Below, piece by piece: positions 35,728 to 44,384 of a stretch of 64,000 bases of DNA; position 1 is the first letter of the stretch, and the number at the start of each line of letters is the position of its first letter. Source of the DNA: Clostridium_AW malenominatum (lineage in GTDB: Bacteria > Bacillota > Clostridia > Clostridiales > Clostridiaceae). A program made the translations under genes and the position numbers. The stretch is from contig NZ_BAAACF010000001.1 of NCBI RefSeq assembly GCF_039521365.1, positions 434,001 to 498,000 of the forward strand, in the 5' to 3' direction. Under the pieces are notes generated by a model. That model was not told the DNA's origin. It searched no databases and saw only the letters and a program-made list of their open reading frames with translations.

Positions 35728-36984
35728 TTGAAAACAAGAGGTAATATGATTATAAAAAATGCTTCTGAATTAGTGACTTGCAGTGGGAGTAAGGCTAAAT
35801 TTGGTAAAGAAATGAGAGAGCTAGGCATTATAAAGGATGGAGCAGTAGTTGTAGAAGATGGAATAATCAAAGCAGTTGGAACTACGGAAGAAATTTTAAA
35901 AAAATACAAAGAAGATAATTATGAAGTAATAGATGCAAAAGGAAAAGCTGTATTACCTGGTTTTGTAGATTCTCACACTCACTTTGTATTTGGTGGTTAT
36001 AGACAAGAAGAGTTTTCTTGGAGACTTAATGGAGAAAGCTACATGGAAATAATGAATAAAGGTGGGGGAATAGTAAATTCTGTTAGAGCTACAAGAGAAG
36101 CTTCTAAGGAAGAGTTGATTTCCTCAGCAGAAGATAGATTAAATTCCATGTTAAGCTTTGGAGTTACGACAGTAGAAGGAAAAAGTGGATATGGTTTAGA
36201 TCTAGAAACTGAATTAAAACAGTTAGAGGTAATGCATTACTTACAAAAAACTCATGTTATGGATATTATCACAACCTTTATGGGAGCACATGCTACTCCT
36301 GGTGAGTATAAAGACAAAAAAGAAGAGTTTGTAAATGTTATTTGCGAAGAAATGCTACCAGAAGTAGCAAAAGGAAATTTAGCAGAGTTTTGCGACGTGT
36401 TTTGCGAAAAGGGAGTATTTTCGGTTGAAGAATCAAGAAGAATTCTTTTAAAAGCTAGAGAACTAGGCATGAAGCTAAAAATTCATGCCGACGAAATAGT
36501 TCAACTAGGAGGAGCGGAACTTGCTGCAGAACTAGGAACTATTTCAGCAGATCACTTGTTGCATGCTTCGGATAATGGCCTTAAGGAAATGGCGAATAAA
36601 GGTGTGGTGAGCACATTATTACCAACCACGGCCTTTTGTTTAAAGGAACCTTTTGCTAGAGCTAGATATATGATAGATAATGGTTCGGCAGTGGCTTTAG
36701 CTACAGACTTTAATCCAGGAAGCGGCTTTACGAACTCTATACCTTTAATGATAGCTTTAGCTACTATATATATGGGGATGAATGCTGAAGAAGCTGTTAC
36801 TGCAATAACTATAAACGGTGCTGCAGCATTAGATAAAGCAGATAGTGTAGGAAGTATAGATGTGGGTAAAAAAGGAGATATTGTTATGTTAAAATATCCA
36901 TCCTATAAATTTTTACCATACCACACTGGTGTAAATATAGTGGAAAAGGTTATTAAAAATGGCATATTAGTCCACCAAAATTGA
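35728..36984 (+). CDS. hutI: Imidazolonepropionase
   Basis: Zinc amidohydrolase opening imidazolonepropionate to N-formimino-glutamate, step three. Metal ligands are seen in GFVDSHTHFVFGG, MGAHATP, KLKIHADEI and ALATDFNPGSG. Length 418 fits the family. Two starts are possible: TTG 35728 with AGGTGAT five bases away, and ATG 35746 with AGAGG four bases away, which matches the usual beginning (IIKNASELVTC); the longer form is listed. Cotranscribed with hutU and followed by a terminator. Confidence 0.95.
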   Translation: MKTRGNMIIKNASELVTCSGSKAKFGKEMRELGIIKDGAVVVEDGIIKAVGTTEEILKKYKEDNYEVIDAKGKAVLPGFVDSHTHFVFGGYRQEEFSWRLNGESYMEIMNKGGGIVNSVRATREASKEELISSAEDRLNSMLSFGVTTVEGKSGYGLDLETELKQLEVMHYLQKTHVMDIITTFMGAHATPGEYKDKKEEFVNVICEEMLPEVAKGNLAEFCDVFCEKGVFSVEESRRILLKARELGMKLKIHADEIVQLGGAELAAELGTISADHLLHASDNGLKEMANKGVVSTLLPTTAFCLKEPFARARYMIDNGSAVALATDFNPGSGFTNSIPLMIALATIYMGMNAEEAVTAITINGAAALDKADSVGSIDVGKKGDIVMLKYPSYKFLPYHTGVNIVEKVIKNGILVHQN

Positions 36985-36996
36985 TATATAAAAATG

Positions 36997-37033
36997 AATC
37001 CACTTATTTTCTAAGAATAAGTGGATTTGTTTT
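36997..37033 (+). terminator. Terminator of hutUI
   Basis: AATCCACTTATT and AATAAGTGGATT form a 12-bp stem, with a T-rich tail. Confidence 0.9.
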
Positions 37034-37086
37034 TATCCTTGCTAATTTATATAAAATTAAAATATAATTAATACGAGGGGGAATGG

Positions 37087-37923
37087 ATGATGAATAATAC
37101 AACTAATGAGGGAATATTAAAAGCTTTTATTGATGTTAGTCCTTATTTATCTAGCTTATTAGAAGAGGAAGTTAGCTTCGCTCTTACTGACAAGGAAAAA
37201 TTTATAGCCTTTACTCCTACTGAAAATATAAGACCGGATATCAAAATAGGAGATGTAATAAAACAAGGTAGTTCAACTTATGATGCTATTAGGACAAGAA
37301 GTATAATAACTAAAGTTATTGATGAAAGTGTGTTTGGGTTTAAGCTGAAATCTATAGCCATTCCAATTAAAAATAACAATGAAGAAGTTGTAGGGGTTGT
37401 TTCTATTGGAAAAAGTTTAAAGAAGCAAGAAACTATGTCTAACTTGTCAAAAAATTTATCTGACACATCCGGTCAAATTTCAGATGCAATTAATCACGTG
37501 TCAGAGGGCATCCAACATACGGTGGATTTAAATGAAACTGTTTTAAAAGAAGCTAACGAAGCTTTTGAAAAAACATTAAATAGTAATGATATAATAAATT
37601 TTATTAAAACTATAGAGAAACAAACCAATTTATTAGGAATAAATGCTTCAATAGAGGCAGCTAGAGCTGGAGAATTTGGAAGGAGTTTTTCTGTGGTAGC
37701 CTCTGAGATAAGAAAGTTATCTAATTTAAGTAGTGAATCTATTACTAAAATAAACGATATAATCCATTCTATACAATTGTCTGTAAAAAATATTTCAGAT
37801 AGCATAAAAACCATGAATGAGACTTTTCATAGTCAGGCAGCATCAGTGCAAGAGATTGCTGCATCTATAGAGGAGTTGAACTCTAATGCTGAAATTTTAG
37901 AAGATATATCAGCTAATTACTAA
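37087..37923 (+). CDS. Soluble chemoreceptor-like (MCP signalling domain) protein
   Basis: 278 residues without any membrane span. Residues about 1-120 form a small sensor region ending in IAIPIKNNNEEVVGVVSIGKSL, like the C-terminal part of a Cache/PAS domain. The rest is a short MCP coiled coil with the conserved hairpin tip (TNLLGINASIEAARAGEFGRSFSVVASEIRKLS). It should couple to CheA/CheW in the cytoplasm or act as a stand-alone sensor. It sits within the hut cluster, so histidine or a breakdown product is a possible signal. GAGGGGG precedes tandem ATG codons. Confidence 0.85.
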   Translation: MMNNTTNEGILKAFIDVSPYLSSLLEEEVSFALTDKEKFIAFTPTENIRPDIKIGDVIKQGSSTYDAIRTRSIITKVIDESVFGFKLKSIAIPIKNNNEEVVGVVSIGKSLKKQETMSNLSKNLSDTSGQISDAINHVSEGIQHTVDLNETVLKEANEAFEKTLNSNDIINFIKTIEKQTNLLGINASIEAARAGEFGRSFSVVASEIRKLSNLSSESITKINDIIHSIQLSVKNISDSIKTMNETFHSQAASVQEIAASIEELNSNAEILEDISANY

Positions 37924-37947
37924 AGAAAAATTGTAAGGAGAGTTAAT

Positions 37948-38580
37948 ATGAACTTAATATCTGTATTTGAAATTGTAGGAACAGTAGCTTTTGCAGTGTC
38001 AGGATGCATGGTAGGTATTAAAAAGGATATGGATTTGTTTGGTGCAATAGTACTGGCTGTTACTACAGCAGTAGGCGGAGGAGTATTTAGAGATATTTTA
38101 ATAGGAATACATCCTCCAGCATTTTTTATGAATCCTTATTTTGCCACCATTAGCATAATAACTGCGGTAATTGTATTTGTATTTTATGATAAACTAAATA
38201 GATTAAATAACATTATACAGATATCTGATGCTATAGGATTGGGGGCTTTTGCTACTATAGGTTGTAGTGTAGCTATAAAAAATAACTTTACAAGCCCTTT
38301 TATCGTTGTATCCTTAGGATTATTTACTGGAGTAGGTGGAGGGATTTTGAGGGATGTTTTTGCTCAGGAAATTCCCTTTGTTTTCAAGAAAGAAATCTAT
38401 GCCGTAGCTTGTATTATAGGAGGAGTATCCTTTGTAATATCTAGAAATTATCTAGGAAATGATGTTGCTTTATATACGGGTTGTTTTGTTACCTTTATAG
38501 TGAGAATGATAGCCATAAAACGTAATCTTCAGCTTCCGAAAGCTGGTAAAAGGTTGAAACAGGAAGGTTTAACAAAATAG
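37948..38580 (+). CDS. UPF0126/TRIC-family membrane protein
   Basis: 210 residues, about seven membrane spans arranged as two repeats. Each repeat has the UPF0126 block: AVTTAVGGGVFRDILIG and LGLFTGVGGGILRDVFA. Eukaryotic-like TRIC channels and bacterial homologues conduct cations, and some are annotated as glycine transporters; cargo here is unknown. It follows the MCP-like gene by 24 bases with AAGGAGAG upstream, so these two are probably cotranscribed. Confidence 0.88.
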   Translation: MNLISVFEIVGTVAFAVSGCMVGIKKDMDLFGAIVLAVTTAVGGGVFRDILIGIHPPAFFMNPYFATISIITAVIVFVFYDKLNRLNNIIQISDAIGLGAFATIGCSVAIKNNFTSPFIVVSLGLFTGVGGGILRDVFAQEIPFVFKKEIYAVACIIGGVSFVISRNYLGNDVALYTGCFVTFIVRMIAIKRNLQLPKAGKRLKQEGLTK

Positions 38581-38638
38581 TGTTTATATGCTATAATCAT
38601 TCTGAAGTGAACAAATAAAAAATAAAGAGGGGATTAAA

Positions 38639-41600
38639 ATGATTGTAATTCATGCTAAGTTGTTTGGTACTCCTGTTATTAAAATGAATGAGAAGGAAAT
38701 AATTTTTCCGTACAATAAAGTGAAGGCTTTATTTTATTATTTGTTAGTAAATAAAAAAGCTAGTAGAGATGAATTAGCTGGTTTATTGTGGACTGATGAA
38801 GAAGAAAGTATAGCTAAGAAAAATTTAAGAAATGCAATTTATAAGATAAAGCAAACTTTTAATGAAGAAGTAATTATATCTCCTAAAAAATCTATGGTTA
38901 TGGTAAATCCAAATATAGATATAAATATAGACATAGATGCGTTTTTAAATGATGAAGATGGGAACATGGAAGCATACAAAGGGGAGTTTTTACAAGGATT
39001 TTTTGTTAAAAATGCAGAAGAATTTGAAGACTGGATTATAAAGACTAGGGATAATCTAAGAGAAAAATATATATTTAAACTTTATGATAAGATATCAGAG
39101 GATACGAAAAAATCTATTGGTGACAATATAGAAAGATACTGTAAATTGCTAATTAATGTAGATGAATTTGACGAAAAATCTTATAGAATTTTAATGGAGC
39201 ACTATAAAAATAATAGGAGTTATGGCAAGGTAATAGATACCTATAATAAATTATCTCAATTATTAGACAAGGAATTAGGTATAACTCCGGATGAAAATAC
39301 TCGGGAAATATTTAATGAAGTATTGGATATTATGAATGAGGAAAAGCTTAGTAAGAATATTGACTCTAAAGAATTTTTTTATGGTAGAAATAACGAGCTT
39401 AGGCTACTAGAAAATAATTATAGAAATTTTACTGAATCTAGTAAGGGAAAATCTATCATTATAACTGGAGAAGCTGGTATTGGAAAAACCAGATTAAAAG
39501 ATAAGGTTTTAGAGAATATAGATTCTGAAAAAATATATATATTTGAAACTAGTTGCTATGGAGTAGAAAAGGAATATTTCTTAAAACCTTGGAATGCTAT
39601 TATTTCTAAAATATCAGATGCTATAGTTAATGATAAAATTGCTATTCCAGCTGTTTGGGAAAATATTATTTCTACTGTATTTCCAGAGTTTAATAAAAGG
39701 GGAGCAACTACAAATATAAAATTAATAGAAAATATAGATACTCTGAAATATGAAATGATAGGGGATATTATTGGAGATATTCTCAAAAAAATTACGGAAA
39801 AAAAGAAGGTTGTATTTGTATTTGAAGATATTCAGTGGATGGACAATATGAGTTTGTCTCTTTTAGGTAGCATTATGCTTCACCAAAATAGAAACAATAT
39901 TATATTTATTGCTACTTGTAGAAATGAGTATGATGGTAATATGGATAAGTTTATAACTACAATGAATAGTTACAATAAAATATTAACCATAGATTTGGCT
40001 AGATTTAACGAGAAAGAGGTAGAAGGATTTATAGAAAAAGCCCTACCGGATTATGATATAACAAAAGAAACTTTAAAGAAAATATATAATGAAACCGAAG
40101 GAAATACTTTCTTTTTAAATGAATATTTAAATATAATAAAGTCTAATGGAGATACAAATATTATGTCTGTAAAAATGCAAGACATATTAAAAAGCAGATT
40201 CGTCTATGTATCTGAAGAGGGTAAAAAGATATTAAATATAGCTTCCCTTTTCTTTGATGAAGCACCATTAGAAATACTAGAAAGTTTAACGGGCAAAGAT
40301 CAATTAGAAATACTTGATATAATAGAAAAGCTAGAAGAAAAATTTATTTTAAAAGAAATGAATAATAATGATAAGATTAGTTTTAAGTTTACTCACCAGA
40401 AGTTAAGAGAATTTGTATATATGAAGCAATCGGAAGCTAGAAAAAAAATTTTGCACAATAAGATAGGGGATTTATTAGAAAAAACCTTAAAAAATGACAA
40501 GACGGATATAAACACTTATCATAAATTAATATATCATTATTCTAATAGTGATAATGGAATAAAATCTTTAAATTATAAGATAAAAAGCTTAAATTACTAT
40601 TTAAACTTTAGCCATGAACTTTTCCCTATCTTAAGTAATACAGACACGGAAGCTTATAAGTATGCTTATTTTACTAAGGGCCAAACCTTAAAGCATTTAA
40701 AGGATATTGAAAATCTGCTCAAGGAAGTTAAAAAGAAAGAGGGAAGCATTGAGGAAGTTATACATCTAGAAATCGCTTTTCTTCATATAAAAGGAAGACA
40801 CTTAATAAGGGAAGGAGACTATGACCAGGGGACAGGATTTATAAAAGAAATGATTGAAAAATCCTTAGAGGTTAAAGATAGGGATTATGCCCTTGAGGGG
40901 TATAAACAAATGATTTATTTTTGCATACAAACTAACAATACTGATATGATGATAAAATATGTTAGTTTAGCATTAGATTTAGCTGTAGAGTGTAATTATC
41001 ATAAGGAAATAGGAATACTTCTTAGATTAAAGGGTTTGTACAAGATAATGTGCGGGGAGTATGAAGAAGCAGAAAAGTTACTTAATGAATCTATAAATAT
41101 ATTTAATATAACGAAAGCGGTAGCAGATAAATATTCTTTGAACATTGCTGCAGCGTATAATTATATCGGAGAAATAAGAAGATTTAATATGAAGTTTTTA
41201 GAGGCTTTAAGCTACTACGATAAAGCTATAGCAATTTGTGAAAATAAGAATTCATTAACTAGTCTTGTAGTGTTTAATATAAATGCTGGTCAAGCAGCCT
41301 TTGATATGGGGGATTATTCTAAAGCGAAAGAGTATTTTAATAAATCCTATACTTTATATAAGCAGTTTGACTCTGCATGGAGACGCTCTATATTAGAAGC
41401 GTTTATGGCTCTTTTATATGTGAGAGAAGAAAATTATAACGATGGACTACAGTGTTTAAAAAGTGCTGATCTCTACTCTCAAAAGATTAAAAATCCTCAT
41501 GAAATAGGAGTAGTGTATAGAATTAAAGCAGAGATAAGAGGGATTATGGAAGAAAGTGAAGGCTTAAATAAGGTATTTGGTAAGTATTTGGATAAAGATA

Positions 41601-41701
41601 TAAAATATTATTGTGATGAAGCTATAAAGTTTTTGATGGAAGCTAGAGATAATTACGAAATAGAGGTTATAAATACAATTAAAAATTCATATAAAATATA
41701 A
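38639..41701 (+). CDS. SARP/AfsR-type transcriptional activator with ATPase and TPR domains
   Basis: 1020-residue cytoplasmic regulator. Residues 1-95 form an OmpR-like winged helix (LFGTPVIKMNEKEIIFPYNKVKALFYYL; SRDELAGLLW; KNLRNAIYKIKQ); 100-235 a bacterial transcriptional activation domain (GEFLQGFFVKNAEEFEDWI; GITPDENTREIFNEVL); 245-500 a STAND-type ATPase with Walker A GEAGIGKT (277-284) and Walker B VVFVFEDIQWMD; 640-1020 mostly TPR-like helices for ligand or protein sensing. This is the AfsR layout. It lies within the hut region, and three hut promoters have 11-bp direct repeats 8 bp before the -10, the signature of SARP targets. Confidence 0.88.
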   Translation: MIVIHAKLFGTPVIKMNEKEIIFPYNKVKALFYYLLVNKKASRDELAGLLWTDEEESIAKKNLRNAIYKIKQTFNEEVIISPKKSMVMVNPNIDINIDIDAFLNDEDGNMEAYKGEFLQGFFVKNAEEFEDWIIKTRDNLREKYIFKLYDKISEDTKKSIGDNIERYCKLLINVDEFDEKSYRILMEHYKNNRSYGKVIDTYNKLSQLLDKELGITPDENTREIFNEVLDIMNEEKLSKNIDSKEFFYGRNNELRLLENNYRNFTESSKGKSIIITGEAGIGKTRLKDKVLENIDSEKIYIFETSCYGVEKEYFLKPWNAIISKISDAIVNDKIAIPAVWENIISTVFPEFNKRGATTNIKLIENIDTLKYEMIGDIIGDILKKITEKKKVVFVFEDIQWMDNMSLSLLGSIMLHQNRNNIIFIATCRNEYDGNMDKFITTMNSYNKILTIDLARFNEKEVEGFIEKALPDYDITKETLKKIYNETEGNTFFLNEYLNIIKSNGDTNIMSVKMQDILKSRFVYVSEEGKKILNIASLFFDEAPLEILESLTGKDQLEILDIIEKLEEKFILKEMNNNDKISFKFTHQKLREFVYMKQSEARKKILHNKIGDLLEKTLKNDKTDINTYHKLIYHYSNSDNGIKSLNYKIKSLNYYLNFSHELFPILSNTDTEAYKYAYFTKGQTLKHLKDIENLLKEVKKKEGSIEEVIHLEIAFLHIKGRHLIREGDYDQGTGFIKEMIEKSLEVKDRDYALEGYKQMIYFCIQTNNTDMMIKYVSLALDLAVECNYHKEIGILLRLKGLYKIMCGEYEEAEKLLNESINIFNITKAVADKYSLNIAAAYNYIGEIRRFNMKFLEALSYYDKAIAICENKNSLTSLVVFNINAGQAAFDMGDYSKAKEYFNKSYTLYKQFDSAWRRSILEAFMALLYVREENYNDGLQCLKSADLYSQKIKNPHEIGVVYRIKAEIRGIMEESEGLNKVFGKYLDKDIKYYCDEAIKFLMEARDNYEIEVINTIKNSYKI

Positions 41702-41727
41702 AAAAGTGGTTTATAAACCACTTTTTT
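41701..41727 (+). terminator. Terminator of the SARP-type regulator gene
   Basis: AAAAAGTGGTTTA and its complement meet at the centre, ending in six T. Confidence 0.88.
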
Positions 41728-41929
41728 ATATATAATAATCACAATAGGGTGAAATCCACATCATTGTGATAAATTGATAACGGATTAAATAGATGGCTTA
41801 ATACAATGATAATGAGTTAATGAATTAGTGTGATAATTCTGAATAGTGATAAAAATGAAAGATAAGCGTAAGCGCGTTAGAGGAATATTATATGGAAATA
41901 TTTTCATATAATATAATTAGAATTTAAAA
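41728..41929. other. Repeat-rich intergenic segment upstream of the racemase
   Basis: No credible gene. Visible elements: inverted arms ATCACAAT (about 41740) and ATTGTGAT (about 41763); three GTGATAA words near 41764, 41831 and 41847; an inverted pair ATTATATG/CATATAAT at about 41887-41912; and a short GC-rich patch AGCGTAAGCGCG near 41866. Together with the two SARP-type boxes downstream this suggests a complex control region. Confidence 0.4.
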
Positions 41930-41947
41930 TAGACGTTTTATTGACGA
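41930..41947 (+). promoter_or_regulatory. Additional SARP-type box upstream of the racemase
   Basis: Heptamers TAGACGT (41930-41936) and TTGACGA (41941-41947), 11-bp periodicity; 17 of the 18 positions match the ftcD box through the second heptamer core. No TATAAT follows at 8 bp, but TTGACG-17-TATTGT can be read. It may be an auxiliary site for the promoter at 42079-42110. Confidence 0.55.
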
Positions 41948-42078
41948 TTTGATAAAAAAATGTTATTGTAAATAGAGGGTTTCAGATGGGGGATTGTCGA
42001 AAGTAGAATATTTTTGAATTATTTTATATTTTCAATAAAAAAATAATTTTGAAATTTAGTCATTATTAACATTCATAA

Positions 42079-42110
42079 TAGACACATTTTTGACGAAAAT
42101 GTGGTATAAT
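42079..42110 (+). promoter_or_regulatory. SARP-type promoter of the racemase-permease-hutH unit
   Basis: Heptamers TAGACAC (42079-42085) and TTGACGA (42090-42096), then 8 bp and TATAAT (42105-42110). The spacing is identical to the hutU and ftcD promoters. Predicted transcript start is about 35 bases before the gene. Confidence 0.75.
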
Positions 42111-42151
42111 TTAATCATTACAAATCATACTTTGAAAAGGAGGAGATTAAT

Positions 42152-43003
42152 ATTAAGCTTCGTTTTGTTAAAGTAAATCCTGTAGAAAATATGACTATAT
42201 TTGTAGTTGATCCTATTGCTAAAAAAAATTATGAGAAAATTTCGAAAAAACTTATGGAATATGGAAATCTATATGGAGAGCAGGTTGGATTTATTACATC
42301 TTCTTCGAAAGATTCAGAAGTAGTTAGATTAGAGATGATGGGAGGAGAGTTTTGTGGCAATGCTACTAGATCTCTAGGTGCATTTTTAGTTTATAATGGA
42401 CATCCATCGGTAAAGAAAAACGAGGATAAGTATATTGTAAATGTAGAATGCTCAGGGGCAGAGAAAACTTTAGAATGTGAAGTAATAAAAACTGAAAGTG
42501 AAAGCATATTTTATTCTAAGGTAGACATGCCAATACCCACAAAAATTCATCAAATTACAATAGAAAAAGGAGAAAAATATCAGCTTCAAGCAGTTCATTT
42601 TCATGGTATATTACACTTTGTAGTAGATAGTAAAAAAATTAAAGAGAAGGATGAATTTTTTAAGATTATTAAAGAAGAAGTAGATTTAAATTACAAAGAG
42701 TATGATGCTTTTGGAATTATGTTTTATAATGAGGAAGATAACTATTTAGAGCCTTTGGTATATGTAAAGAATATAGATAGTCTCTTTTGGGAGAGAAGCT
42801 GCGGTTCTGGTTCCTGTGCAGTGGCAGCGGTTTTAACGGATAAAGAGAAAAAAGATATAAATATAGATTTATCACAACCAGGAGGAAAAATTCATGTGTC
42901 CACTGAATATTTAAATGGTGTAATTAATAACATTACTATAAATGGCACAGTTGAAATCGTTGCCGAAGGTATAGTAAATGTTAATAATTTAATAAAATTA
43001 TAA
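42152..43003 (+). CDS. DapF-fold cofactor-independent amino acid racemase, probable histidine racemase
   Basis: 283 residues if started at ATT 42152, six bases after AAGGAGGAG. The first ATG (42191) would remove the leading strand KLRFVKVNPVENMT that the fold needs. The two catalytic Cys of the diaminopimelate epimerase fold are visible: Cys68 in GGEFCGNATR and Cys217 in ERSCGSGSCA. True DapF would sit with lysine genes; here it is followed by a permease and hutH. Two-base (Cys/Cys) histidine racemases of this fold are known, for example in Fusobacterium and staphylopine synthesis, so D/L-histidine interconversion is inferred. Other amino acid substrates remain possible. Confidence 0.78.
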   Translation: MKLRFVKVNPVENMTIFVVDPIAKKNYEKISKKLMEYGNLYGEQVGFITSSSKDSEVVRLEMMGGEFCGNATRSLGAFLVYNGHPSVKKNEDKYIVNVECSGAEKTLECEVIKTESESIFYSKVDMPIPTKIHQITIEKGEKYQLQAVHFHGILHFVVDSKKIKEKDEFFKIIKEEVDLNYKEYDAFGIMFYNEEDNYLEPLVYVKNIDSLFWERSCGSGSCAVAAVLTDKEKKDINIDLSQPGGKIHVSTEYLNGVINNITINGTVEIVAEGIVNVNNLIKL

Positions 43004-43021
43004 TACAAAGGGGGAACTAAA

Positions 43022-44323
43022 ATGTTATTATTTAATCCAGTAGTTATTTCTGTATTGATTATGGCAGCATTATGTCTACTAAAAGTTAATGTGCTCTTGG
43101 CTATATTATTATCAGCTTTAGTAGCAGGACTTACAGCGGGCATGCCAATGGGTGAAACCATGTCAGTGCTTATTAGCGGAATGGGTGGAAACTCAGAAAC
43201 AGCACTAAGTTATATATTGCTAGGTGCATTAGCAGTTGCAATTAATAAAACAGGACTTGCAACAATACTTGCTAAAAAGATATCTAAATCTATCAAAGGA
43301 AAGGCTGTTGTACTTACATTAATAATTGCAGCTATAGGATGTTTTTCACAAAACTTAATACCAGTGCACATTGCATTTATTCCAATTTTAATACCACCAC
43401 TACTTCCTTTAATGAATCAACTGAAGTTAGATAGAAGAGCTATGGCTTGTGCCTTAACTTTCTCTGTTAAAGCTCCTTACGTTACTTTATCCGTTGGATT
43501 TGGACTTATATTCCATAATATCATCAGAGACCAAATGATTCAAAATGGTGTTCCAATAACTACTCCAGAAATAACTGGTGTTATGTGGATTGCAGGTTTA
43601 AGCATGTTAATAGGATTACTATTAGCGGTGCTTGTAGTTTATAGAAAACCAAGAGAATATAGCGATAAATTAGTAGATCAATTTGAAAATAGCGAAGATT
43701 TAAAAATGGGAACTCAACAGTACATGGCTCTTGTAGCAGCAGCAATAGCATTTATAGTTCAAATTAAGTTTGGATCATTACCACTTGGTGCCCTAGCAGC
43801 TTTAGTTATCATGGTGGCTACTGGAGCAATAAAGTTCAAGGATATAGACGAAATGATGGATGGCGGAATGAAGTTAATGGGATTCATAGCCTTTGTAATG
43901 TTAGTAGCAGCTGGCTATGGAAAAGTATTAAGAGAAACTGGAGCTGTTGAAGCATTGGTAACTGTTACAGCTGGAATGGTAGGAGGAAAATTAGGAGGAG
44001 CTTTCTTAATGCTAGCAGTTGGACTATTAGTTACTATGGGTATAGGAACTTCCTTTGGAACAATTCCAATCCTGGCAGCTATATATTGTCCTCTAGCGGT
44101 AAAACTAGGTTTTAGTCCTGCGGCAATTGCTTTATTAATAGGTGTTGCAGGAGCTTTAGGAGATGCTGGTTCACCAGCTTCAGATAGTACACTAGGACCT
44201 ACATCAGGTTTAAATGTAGACGGACAGCATGATCACATTTGGGATACTTGCGTTCCAACATTTACATTCTTCAATATACCATTATTTATTGCAGGAGTAG
44301 TTGGAGCTCTAATGTTAGGATAA
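43022..44323 (+). CDS. YuiF/NhaC-like permease, predicted histidine transporter
   Basis: 433-residue integral membrane protein with about 11-12 spans, from the Na+/H+ antiporter-like superfamily containing YuiF. Recognisable stretches include CFSQNLIPVHIAFIPILIPPLLP and GVAGALGDAGSPASDSTLGPTSGLN near the end. Its place between the racemase and hutH argues for histidine uptake rather than proton/sodium exchange; this is inference from context. AAGGGGG precedes the ATG, 18 bases after the racemase stop. Confidence 0.86.
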   Translation: MLLFNPVVISVLIMAALCLLKVNVLLAILLSALVAGLTAGMPMGETMSVLISGMGGNSETALSYILLGALAVAINKTGLATILAKKISKSIKGKAVVLTLIIAAIGCFSQNLIPVHIAFIPILIPPLLPLMNQLKLDRRAMACALTFSVKAPYVTLSVGFGLIFHNIIRDQMIQNGVPITTPEITGVMWIAGLSMLIGLLLAVLVVYRKPREYSDKLVDQFENSEDLKMGTQQYMALVAAAIAFIVQIKFGSLPLGALAALVIMVATGAIKFKDIDEMMDGGMKLMGFIAFVMLVAAGYGKVLRETGAVEALVTVTAGMVGGKLGGAFLMLAVGLLVTMGIGTSFGTIPILAAIYCPLAVKLGFSPAAIALLIGVAGALGDAGSPASDSTLGPTSGLNVDGQHDHIWDTCVPTFTFFNIPLFIAGVVGALMLG

Positions 44324-44384
44324 AATTATTTAAATTACAAAAGATATTAATGTATCTAATAAAAATACTTTAGGGGGAATAGCG

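Noticed and set aside
42152..43003. Annotation of the racemase as lysine-pathway dapF
   Set aside because: The lysine genes are 16 kb away in a separate cluster; this gene shares promoter type and operon with histidine degradation genes.
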